Assembly (NCBI GenBank): GCA_947627125.1 | Contig: CANQUY010000004.1 | Coordinates: 1-29,749, forward strand | Origin: an uncultured Clostridia bacterium | GTDB lineage: Bacteria > Bacillota > Clostridia > Christensenellales > Borkfalkiaceae | Direction of reading: 5' to 3' | Length of the DNA stretch: 29,749 nt | In this document: in pieces, positions 1 to 7,716 of the stretch | Numbering within the stretch: the stretch's first letter is position 1 | How the letters are laid out: every line of letters begins with the position of its first letter | Position numbers and translations under genes: made by a program | The notes under the pieces: model-generated | What the model was told of the DNA's origin: nothing | What the model saw: the letters and a program-made list of their open reading frames with translations, nothing else | Databases searched by the model: none

Positions 1-3000
1 AGAGCGGGATGGGCCCTGCTGTTTCCTCTTCGCCCTCCTGTCCTTCGGAGCCCTCTGTTCCATCTCCCGTATCCTCGCCCTCCTTGTCGGCAAACGTAAG
101 AATGTAGTAGACGGAGGACTGAATGCGGCCTGTATTCACGCCGTCGGGGTCGCTGGAGAGGTGATTCCTCGTGCGGGAAACGCAGTAGGCCGTATTTCCG
201 CTCAGATAGAGTTCATACGTGAGTTCCGTACCGTTCTCCTTCAGATTCACGGAGTAGATGCTCTGGTTGTAATTCTCCGCGACGACGGTGCGTTCGACTT
301 CCACCTCGTAATTCCCCGTCGTGAGCGTCTGGACGCGCGTACAGGCATGGAGGAAGTAAACATAGCCGTAAGTGCTGTCGTACGTCAGAGCAAAGTAGAA
401 CTTATAGGTCTGTTCGTCGCTTCCCTCATACTCGACGGTGAATATGAGAGCGCTGCCGCTCGTGAACGATTCGTAAGGAACATGTTCGAGCGAAGTCACC
501 GTTTCCTCATTGAGAAGGGTGAGAACGGAATAGATGCCGAGGTCGGCGTCGATATAGTCCTCGGAGATCTCGCCCGTCGTATCATATTCCTCCGTGACGG
601 TAAAGTGACCGAATGCGGGGCGCAGACTCGTGGCAGCGGCCTCGCCATAGAACATTGAGATCAGAGGATAGATCGAGTAGTAGTTGGCGTTATAGGCGGA
701 GATGATACTGCGCATCGCCGTGATCTTATAGGAGCTCGCGGCCTCGCCCGCATAGGACATCTCGATATCGAAGCGGTACGTTGCGATCAAAACGTAGAAG
801 TCATAGCTCTCTACCGTTTCCCCGTCCTCGCCGTACACCGCCGTGCGCACGACGATGCAGGACTGTTGCTCGCCCTCGAATTCGACGGAACCCGTGACTG
901 CAAATTCCATGGTGCCCGTGGGCTGGAAGATGAGGTTGCCGAGCGGCTTCTTATTCACCGTGCCGTCCTCGTTGCGGCTGTAGGCGACGGGATATTCATC
1001 CTTGGTAGCCGCCTCGCGCGTGAAGAGAACGGGAATGCCGTTGTTGTTGTAGTAGGTGACGTCATCCACAACGATCGTATCTTCAAACTTGCCGAAGCCC
1101 GTGTTGATGACGAAACCGTAATCGTTCGCATCCTGTGCGTTCGGATCCTGCTTGTAGGTCGTGATATTGCCCTGTTCGTCGAGCGTGTAGAAAAAGCTCG
1201 TTTCGCCGTCCATGATCATGAAGCCGTAGCGCGAGAACTGCAATGCGCGGAGGTCGCTTGCGTAGTAGCCGCGATCCCTGTAGACGATCTTTTCGATGGT
1301 CCCCTTCTCGTTGCTGTAGCGATAGATGCAGGCGTCCGTCCCGCTGCTGTTTTCATAGTACAAGAGATCGTTCGTGATGATGATATATGTGCCGCTCTCG
1401 GTGAGGCCCGTCGCGGTGTAGAGCGTGGCGTTGCCGAGGCTGTCGGGCGTGAGGACGGACCAGTCGTCCACGTCGATGTAACTGCGCACGACATCCTCAT
1501 ATTCCTTGATGAAGATGGGAAGCGCCTGCGTGGAAGAAATGGGATAGAACGCGAGATAGCCGATATAGATGTGATGGTCCGCGCCTTCGCCGTATTCCAC
1601 CGTCCAAATGTTCTCATCCCTGCTGTATTCGCCCACGCCGAGCTCAACGGGCTCGCCGCCGTTGTCAAAGTCATACTTGACGATCGTGGCCTTGCCGTAG
1701 CCGTCAAACTCGAAAGCGAGGCCGTCCATGAACTGGTTATCGTAGTAGAAATAGGTCGATGCCTCCGAACCGCGCAGCGTGAAAGTTTGGGCGTCGGGGT
1801 CGATATCGAAGTAGAAGGTATAGCTCCCGAGCGTAAACTCGATGACGTTCTCTTCGGCAATGGTATAATATCCCTGCACGGAGCCATCCATATCGGGGCT
1901 GGTGTACTCTGCCATGAAGGAATAGCCGTCGAGCGTGAGCGTTTCACCCGTCAAAGATGTCATTTTGAGCGGGACAGCCTCGTTGAAGCGGGCAAAGTAG
2001 ATGCCGTTGGAATCGGAGAGGACGATGAAATCGAAACCGCCCTCTGCGCCCTCCGCGGGCGTGAAGTGATAGACGGCGCCGCCGAACGCAGTCTGCTTCT
2101 CGGTGTCTTCGTAGGTCCCATTGGTGACGATGGCGGCGGGCTCATCCTGCCCCTCTTCAGCCTCAGGAACCGTCGTGAGCGTTGCCTTGCCCTTGCCGTC
2201 AAAGACGAGGGCGGAAGAGTTGCTGATATAGCCGTCCGCGGTGACTTCTCTGACCGTTCCCAATCCGAAGAAGGTGTCGAGGATGAGGAAAGTCTTGTTC
2301 CCCGCTTCGTCCTCATGGAGCTCAAAGTAGAAATAGTAGCTCCCGAGCGTGACCTGAATGACGTTTTCGTAACCATTGACGGCCGAATAGACGCCGATAA
2401 GGCTCTCGCCCTCTTCCGTAATGATCGCGAACCCGCTGACGAGAGTCAACGTATTGCCGTCCCCGTCTGTATATTTCGTGTCGAAATTCGTCGTTTCCGT
2501 TCCGCCGTCCTCTCCCTCATAGGTCACGGAGTACCAATAGGTCACATCCGCGCTCGAAGTTGAACCGATGGAATAGACAAAGGATTTCAGATGAAGGACG
2601 TCGATGGGATTGACGAAAACGTCCTGCTCGGGCGTAATTTTGTTCGTCACTGTGAAAGCGAATGTGTCCGTTTCCTCGTTGTAGGTGTAGGTGCCCTCGG
2701 CGACCTTGAGATACACTCTCACGGTGCCTGTGGTACGGCTGTAGACAGACGCCTTGCAGTTCTCCGCATCGTCGATGACGATGAGCGGCGAATAGAGCGG
2801 CTCTGTACTCGTATCGGAGCTGTAACGATACTCCGCATAGCCGACCTTCTTCTCCTCCATGAGATAGCTCTGAATGGGCTCAGCTTCAGAGCCTGCGCTA
2901 TAGACGCGGTAGACGTATTGGTTGCCGTCGTTTGCGAAGAGGGTGACGATACTGCCGCCAAAGACGGACGAGGTCGCGGTGTAGGTGCCGTTCATGGAAA

Positions 3001-4795
3001 CGGTATCCGACGTGTAGACCGCGTTGGATGCGCCGTCAAGTTCGAGCGTGGCCCCGTCCGCCGACGTAAAGGTATGGTCGAGGGTGCCGTCGTAGACGAT
3101 GAAGCCCTCAGTGCCCTGATAGTTCATGAATTTGAATGTGCCGAAGAGAGAACCGCTCGAAGAATAGAGAGCGAAAACGTCCCCGTCCGACTCATAGATA
3201 AAGCTCTGGGAGGCTGTCCCCGCCTGCAAAAGGGCGTTGCCGAAGCCGTCCAGCGTGAGGCGCAACGAACTTGAGCCGACATTTCCGTCGCTCATGATGC
3301 CGAATTGGACCATCGTTCCGCGCTCGGCATCGCCGTCCTCGCACGTCATGAACACTCTGACGTATTGGGTGGAACTCACCTGCACTACGCCCATGAGCAT
3401 CTTGACCGTTGTGCCGCTCAAGGGACCGGAGGTGTATTCCGCAATGTAATAGCCGTCCTCGTCCACGGCATATGTTCCGTTGGAAACGGCAGCGGAGCTC
3501 TCCGTTTCCAGCGAATAGGCGATGCCGTTGTAGGCGTCAAGGGAAACCGTTTCGCTCACCAAAATGCCCCTGCCCGCCAAATAGTGGTAATAGGTGCGGC
3601 CGTCCCTCGACTCGTCGTAGTAGATGAAGCCGTTGTCGAAAAGTCTGCCGCTCAGTTCTTCGGAGTTCTCGAATTCAAAACTCTTATCCGACGCATAGTA
3701 TTTGCCTTGATAGTAATTGCCAAGACGCTGCAGGATGACGTAATCGGCGTCGTCGGAGAGATGGAACACGACGTCTGCGCCGCCGAAGAGGTCGCGATAT
3801 CCCTGCTGCCAGACGGCATAGAGGGTGATATCGGAGGTGAATTCAAATTCATCCTTGTATTCCTTGCCGTCGCCGTTCAGAATGAGGCCCTTGATCGCGT
3901 TCGAGGGATACTCGGGATCGCCGCCCGTGGTCGTCCTCGACCAGCCCGAGAGAAGATATCCCTCTGCGCTGAAGAGGTCATAGGGCAGGGTCACCTTTGC
4001 CCCATAGAGGAACTTGATCTCCTTCCTCGTTTCGCCCCCTTCGGGATAGTTGGAGAGAAGGGTCACGGTGTACTGCTGTCTGTCGAGATAGAAGGTATAT
4101 TCGTTCTCGGAGGGCGTTTCGCTCAGGTCCTTCGTCTTGAGCTCGCCGTCGTGGGCGCCCACTTGGAAGCCTTCCACTTCCACCGCGGGGGTATAGTTCT
4201 TTGCGGGATAGGCGTAGCCTGTGATATCGTCGCCCCTCTCGTAATCCGTCTGCGCAAGGTTCTGCTTGTAGATATGCACGGTGTAGCCCACCTTGTAGTG
4301 CGCGGTGAGCGTGACGTTTTCGGAGGGCATGACCGCCGTAGAAGAGAGGGCCGCGTTGCCCATGAGCCACTCGCCGAATAGGAACCCGTCGCGGGTCGGA
4401 ACAAGGTCCTTGACGCTGTTTGCGATGTTTTCGCCCGCTTTCAGATAGAACTTTGTCGTTGAAAGCTGACCCGCACCGACGTCGAGCGTGACAGTGAAGA
4501 GCTGTGTCCACTTGGCGTAGAAGGTCTTATCCGCTTCTGCGACAATCTTTTCTACGGGATCGCCCGAAAAATCGGAAGTTTCGTACCAGCCGTCAAAGGA
4601 ATAGCCCTCGCGTTCCGCGGGCGTGGGAAGTTCCACTTCCTGCCCGACTTCCGCCGTGATCGCTTCGATGGAGGCGTCGCAGTTCGTTTCAAACGAGAGC
4701 TTGACGCCGCCGCCTCCGCATGCCGCGAAGATGAGGCAAAGTGCGCTCGCAAGGAGCAATAAAAGTGTCAAAAAATTTCTCTTAGAATTCTTCAT
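1..4795 (-). CDS. Large InlB/Listeria-Bacteroides-repeat surface lipoprotein (3' end beyond window)
   Basis: An open frame of 1598 codons starts at ATG 4795 and has no stop before the left edge, so the C-terminus is missing. The start is set by AAGGAG about nine bases upstream. Residues 1-26 form a lipoprotein signal: basic MKNSKR, a Leu-rich core and a lipobox ending F-A-A-C26, then a Gly run. Residues ~30-330 hold InlB B-repeat-type modules with the hallmarks GY-F-GWY and TFYAKW or TLYAVW, and a stretch like the 'YTVxxYxQN ... YYDRxxYTVT' segment of such proteins. The rest is beta-rich and repetitive, with six copies of an L-x-DG-x-G/S-x-A motif followed by G-T-Y units. The visible end is a Gly/Glu linker (GTEGSEGQEGEE). 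It is the last visible gene of the MoxR/VWA operon, 20 bases after the LRR lipoprotein. It is probably exported and lipid-anchored, acting as adhesin or scaffold. Its ligand is unknown, and I see no enzyme motif. Confidence 0.88.
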   Translation of the reverse strand, partial: MKNSKRNFLTLLLLLASALCLIFAACGGGGVKLSFETNCDASIEAITAEVGQEVELPTPAEREGYSFDGWYETSDFSGDPVEKIVAEADKTFYAKWTQLFTVTLDVGAGQLSTTKFYLKAGENIANSVKDLVPTRDGFLFGEWLMGNAALSSTAVMPSENVTLTAHYKVGYTVHIYKQNLAQTDYERGDDITGYAYPAKNYTPAVEVEGFQVGAHDGELKTKDLSETPSENEYTFYLDRQQYTVTLLSNYPEGGETRKEIKFLYGAKVTLPYDLFSAEGYLLSGWSRTTTGGDPEYPSNAIKGLILNGDGKEYKDEFEFTSDITLYAVWQQGYRDLFGGADVVFHLSDDADYVILQRLGNYYQGKYYASDKSFEFENSEELSGRLFDNGFIYYDESRDGRTYYHYLAGRGILVSETVSLDAYNGIAYSLETESSAAVSNGTYAVDEDGYYIAEYTSGPLSGTTVKMLMGVVQVSSTQYVRVFMTCEDGDAERGTMVQFGIMSDGNVGSSSLRLTLDGFGNALLQAGTASQSFIYESDGDVFALYSSSGSLFGTFKFMNYQGTEGFIVYDGTLDHTFTSADGATLELDGASNAVYTSDTVSMNGTYTATSSVFGGSIVTLFANDGNQYVYRVYSAGSEAEPIQSYLMEEKKVGYAEYRYSSDTSTEPLYSPLIVIDDAENCKASVYSRTTGTVRVYLKVAEGTYTYNEETDTFAFTVTNKITPEQDVFVNPIDVLHLKSFVYSIGSTSSADVTYWYSVTYEGEDGGTETTNFDTKYTDGDGNTLTLVSGFAIITEEGESLIGVYSAVNGYENVIQVTLGSYYFYFELHEDEAGNKTFLILDTFFGLGTVREVTADGYISNSSALVFDGKGKATLTTVPEAEEGQDEPAAIVTNGTYEDTEKQTAFGGAVYHFTPAEGAEGGFDFIVLSDSNGIYFARFNEAVPLKMTSLTGETLTLDGYSFMAEYTSPDMDGSVQGYYTIAEENVIEFTLGSYTFYFDIDPDAQTFTLRGSEASTYFYYDNQFMDGLAFEFDGYGKATIVKYDFDNGGEPVELGVGEYSRDENIWTVEYGEGADHHIYIGYLAFYPISSTQALPIFIKEYEDVVRSYIDVDDWSVLTPDSLGNATLYTATGLTESGTYIIITNDLLYYENSSGTDACIYRYSNEKGTIEKIVYRDRGYYASDLRALQFSRYGFMIMDGETSFFYTLDEQGNITTYKQDPNAQDANDYGFVINTGFGKFEDTIVVDDVTYYNNNGIPVLFTREAATKDEYPVAYSRNEDGTVNKKPLGNLIFQPTGTMEFAVTGSVEFEGEQQSCIVVRTAVYGEDGETVESYDFYVLIATYRFDIEMSYAGEAASSYKITAMRSIISAYNANYYSIYPLISMFYGEAAATSLRPAFGHFTVTEEYDTTGEISEDYIDADLGIYSVLTLLNEETVTSLEHVPYESFTSGSALIFTVEYEGSDEQTYKFYFALTYDSTYGYVYFLHACTRVQTLTTGNYEVEVERTVVAENYNQSIYSVNLKENGTELTYELYLSGNTAYCVSRTRNHLSSDPDGVNTGRIQSSVYYILTFADKEGEDTGDGTEGSEGQEGEEETAGPIPL

Positions 4796-4815
4796 GGATG
4801 TTTCTCCTTCAGATT

Positions 4816-7716
4816 TCATTGTTGGTCGGTCTGCCCGTTGGGGCTCTCTATATCTTCCGCTGGCTCAGACGGGCCCTCGGGTTCCGCTTGTTTCGGTCCG
4901 TAGACTGCATAGAGCGTGGTTTCCTCCTCAAAGAAGGGAAGGTCTGACATTTGGTATTCTGCCGCGGACGAATTCTCCTGCGCGGACCAGCCGAGGAATT
5001 CATACCCCTCGCGCTCGGGCGCAGCGATGCCTCCCTGCGCCATGCCGCCCGAAAGATCCTTCGTCTTTATGGCAATGACGTACCCATCTTCGGAGAGCGT
5101 CACTCCCCAGAGCACGGGACGGAAGGTGGGATTCCAACGCCCGCTCCACGAGAGCGGAGCGCTCTCCAACGTGCTGTAGAACGCCGCGTCCATACAGCCG
5201 TAGAACGCGTAACTGCCGACGTAAGAGAGGCTTGCGGGCAGAACGACGGAGCGGAGGCTGAGGCAGTAAAGGAATGCGCAGTCCCCGATATACTCGATGC
5301 CTTGGGGAAGACGAGCCGCGGAAAGGCTCGCATTCATCGCAAATGCACAGCCCGCGATCTGCTTGAGCCCGCTCCCGAATTTCACATCGGTCAGACTGCA
5401 CTGGAAGAATGCCGCGTAGCCGATCGTTTCGAGAGAATCGGGCAGGACAAGCGTCCGAAGATTGGGCGACGAGCGGAAAGCGTAGTCCCCGATATACTCG
5501 AGCTTGCTCCCCTCGCCGAACGCAAGGGAGGTAAGCCCCTCGCTGAGCGTGAACGCATGGCTGCCGATATATGTCACGGAATCGGGAATGGAGAGCTCTT
5601 TTACCGTGTTGTGGTAGAAGGCGTAGGGGCCGATCTCCGTAAGTCCCTCGGGGAGCACAATGCTCTGCGCGACTTCGCAGCTGTAATAGGCGTATGCGCC
5701 GATCCTCTTCACCTGCGTGGCCGAGAGATCGATCGCCTGTAAGGTGTCGCACTGGAAGAACGCGTAGTCGCCGATCTCTTCGATCCGCGCGGGAAGCTCG
5801 CCGACGTCGGTGAGAGCGATGCACTGGGCGAAGGTGAAGGGCGCGATCGTCGTGATATTGCGGTTGAGCCTCACCTGCTTCAACCCTTCGCAGTCCATAA
5901 AGGCCCCCTCGCCGATGTTGCGCACATGGGAAGTTCCCTCGATGGAGAGGATCTCAGTGCTGTAGGCAAAGGCATAATCGGCAATGCCGACGACGTCCTC
6001 GCCGAGTTCCACCGCCGTGATGCCGCTCTCCGCATCGAAGCCGACGACCCAATTCCCCGCATAGATCACACCGCTTGACGCGCTGTTTTCGTAGAGAGGG
6101 GTATCGTCGAACACCCGCTGCCCGACATGCGTCACGCTGGCGGGAACGATGAGTTCGGGAGTCTGCACGTAGTTGCTCAGCGAAAGACACCCATAGAAAG
6201 CATAGCTTCCGATGCTCTTGAGGTTGCTGGCCAATCTGCCTGCACTCTCATAGGAAAGTCGCAGGTTGAAGAGGCGCGTACATTCGCGGAAGGCCTGTTC
6301 CCCGATGGATTCGAGCTGTGACCCGTTCTCCACCATGAAGAAATAGAACGGACAGCCGTAAAAAGCCGCGGTCCCGATATATCGCAAGGATTTGGGAAGC
6401 GTCACTCTCTGCAGGCCGATACAGCCGACCCAGAGCGATTCATCCTCGCCCGACATGCTCGTCATAAACACGCCGTAGCCGATCCCGATAGTATCTTCGC
6501 GGAAGTCCTGCGGCCCGAGCTCCGTCAATTCCTTCTGAAGCTCCTGCGGAACGGAGATGAGCCACTTGTCCGCATACGTCCACTTCCCCTCCTGATCGGC
6601 GACAAGTTTTGTGTTGCGGAATGCACCGTACCCGACTTCCGTCACGCTCTCGGGGATCGAGACCTCGGCGAGCTTGGCGTCCCCGTCGAAACAGGAATTC
6701 GGAACGGCGGTTGTCCCCGCGGGGAATGCGAATGCGGCAAGTTCGGGACAGCCCGTAAAGCAACTTGTGCCAAAGTCCAAGCCCTCGTAATTCTCCGCAA
6801 ACTTGACCGTTGTAAGAAGTTTGTTGTCCGAAAAGGCGTGCCCGCCGACCGAACGCATTCCCGCGCCGACGGTGACGGAGGTGAGTTTATCATCCTTTGA
6901 AAAGGCATATTGGCCGATGGAGAGGACCGAATCGGGGATCGAGATCTCCTCGAGCGAGCTACAGCTGTAGAATGCCGATTCGCCGATCGTCTGAACATTC
7001 TCGGGGAATTCCACCGTTTTCAGCGCGGCGCAGTAGGCGAAGGTGTACTCGGGAACGGCCGCAAGCTGTGCGGGAAGTTTCACCGATTCCAGCGACGTAC
7101 AGCCGTAGAACACCGAACCGCCCATCGAGAGAATGGAGTCGGGCAAATTGACGGTATGGAGCGCGATACAGTTATAGAATACGCGCTCGCCCAATGCACG
7201 CACATATTTCCCGACCGTAACGGAGGTCACATCCTGGTTGTTGCGGAATGCGCCGTCGCCGATTTGCACGACGGGCTTCCCGCGGTAGGTATCTTCGATG
7301 GTGATCTCCCCCGTCGAGGAGCGCCCCGACGTGAGCGTCCACGCCGTGCCGTCGTCGAGCGCCCTATAGATATAGCCGCTGTCCGGGAATTTCCGATAGG
7401 AGAGCGGAGCAGACCAATCGGAAGAGAGTTCTCCCTGTCCGAGCGCGCGGATGCGGAAATCGTAATCCCCCTCCGCGAGCGTGCGGAGGCCATATGTGTT
7501 GCGGCGTATGGGACGGACTTCGGGCGTCCCGCCCTGCGGCGTGATCTCGAGCTCGTAGCTGCGGGCGTCCTGCACCTCCGACCAATAGAGATTTTCATCT
7601 TCATCCACATAGAGGTTTGCGGGCGCGGGGAGTTTTGCGGTTTCACCGCAGGCCGAAAAGACGACGGAAACACACAAAATCAGAATTGCCGATAATATCA
7701 CCGATAATCTTTTCAT
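4816..7716 (-). CDS. BspA-type leucine-rich-repeat lipoprotein with N-terminal Fn3-like and C-terminal InlB-type domain
   Basis: This 966-residue secreted lipoprotein starts at ATG 7716. The frame is open 17 codons further upstream, but that stretch lies inside the preceding gene, and MKRLSVILSAILIL is a typical signal start. The lipobox ends F-S-A-C23. Residues ~30-108 look like a fibronectin-III fold (LYWSEVQDARSYELEI). Residues ~120-880 are tandem BspA/LRR_5 repeats of about 23 residues with the pattern IGDYAFxxCxxLxxIxLPxSLxxI. Residues ~894-939 are an InlB-type module (EGYEFLGW ... TTLYAVY), followed by a Pro/Glu-rich tail without LPXTG. Its ATG overlaps the upstream VWA gene's TGA (ATGA), implying translational coupling. 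BspA repeats are known from adhesins of Tannerella and Trichomonas. A binding role here is inferred from family; a partner cannot be named. Confidence 0.92.
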   Translation of the reverse strand: MKRLSVILSAILILCVSVVFSACGETAKLPAPANLYVDEDENLYWSEVQDARSYELEITPQGGTPEVRPIRRNTYGLRTLAEGDYDFRIRALGQGELSSDWSAPLSYRKFPDSGYIYRALDDGTAWTLTSGRSSTGEITIEDTYRGKPVVQIGDGAFRNNQDVTSVTVGKYVRALGERVFYNCIALHTVNLPDSILSMGGSVFYGCTSLESVKLPAQLAAVPEYTFAYCAALKTVEFPENVQTIGESAFYSCSSLEEISIPDSVLSIGQYAFSKDDKLTSVTVGAGMRSVGGHAFSDNKLLTTVKFAENYEGLDFGTSCFTGCPELAAFAFPAGTTAVPNSCFDGDAKLAEVSIPESVTEVGYGAFRNTKLVADQEGKWTYADKWLISVPQELQKELTELGPQDFREDTIGIGYGVFMTSMSGEDESLWVGCIGLQRVTLPKSLRYIGTAAFYGCPFYFFMVENGSQLESIGEQAFRECTRLFNLRLSYESAGRLASNLKSIGSYAFYGCLSLSNYVQTPELIVPASVTHVGQRVFDDTPLYENSASSGVIYAGNWVVGFDAESGITAVELGEDVVGIADYAFAYSTEILSIEGTSHVRNIGEGAFMDCEGLKQVRLNRNITTIAPFTFAQCIALTDVGELPARIEEIGDYAFFQCDTLQAIDLSATQVKRIGAYAYYSCEVAQSIVLPEGLTEIGPYAFYHNTVKELSIPDSVTYIGSHAFTLSEGLTSLAFGEGSKLEYIGDYAFRSSPNLRTLVLPDSLETIGYAAFFQCSLTDVKFGSGLKQIAGCAFAMNASLSAARLPQGIEYIGDCAFLYCLSLRSVVLPASLSYVGSYAFYGCMDAAFYSTLESAPLSWSGRWNPTFRPVLWGVTLSEDGYVIAIKTKDLSGGMAQGGIAAPEREGYEFLGWSAQENSSAAEYQMSDLPFFEEETTLYAVYGPKQAEPEGPSEPAEDIESPNGQTDQQ

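Noticed and set aside
161..4381. Series of long plus-strand frames (161-658, 866-2563, 2591-3274, 3305-4381)
   Set aside because: Their codons align exactly with those of the minus-strand lipoprotein gene. They are open because that gene rarely uses TTA, CTA or TCA codons. They lack ribosome binding sites and resemble no protein.
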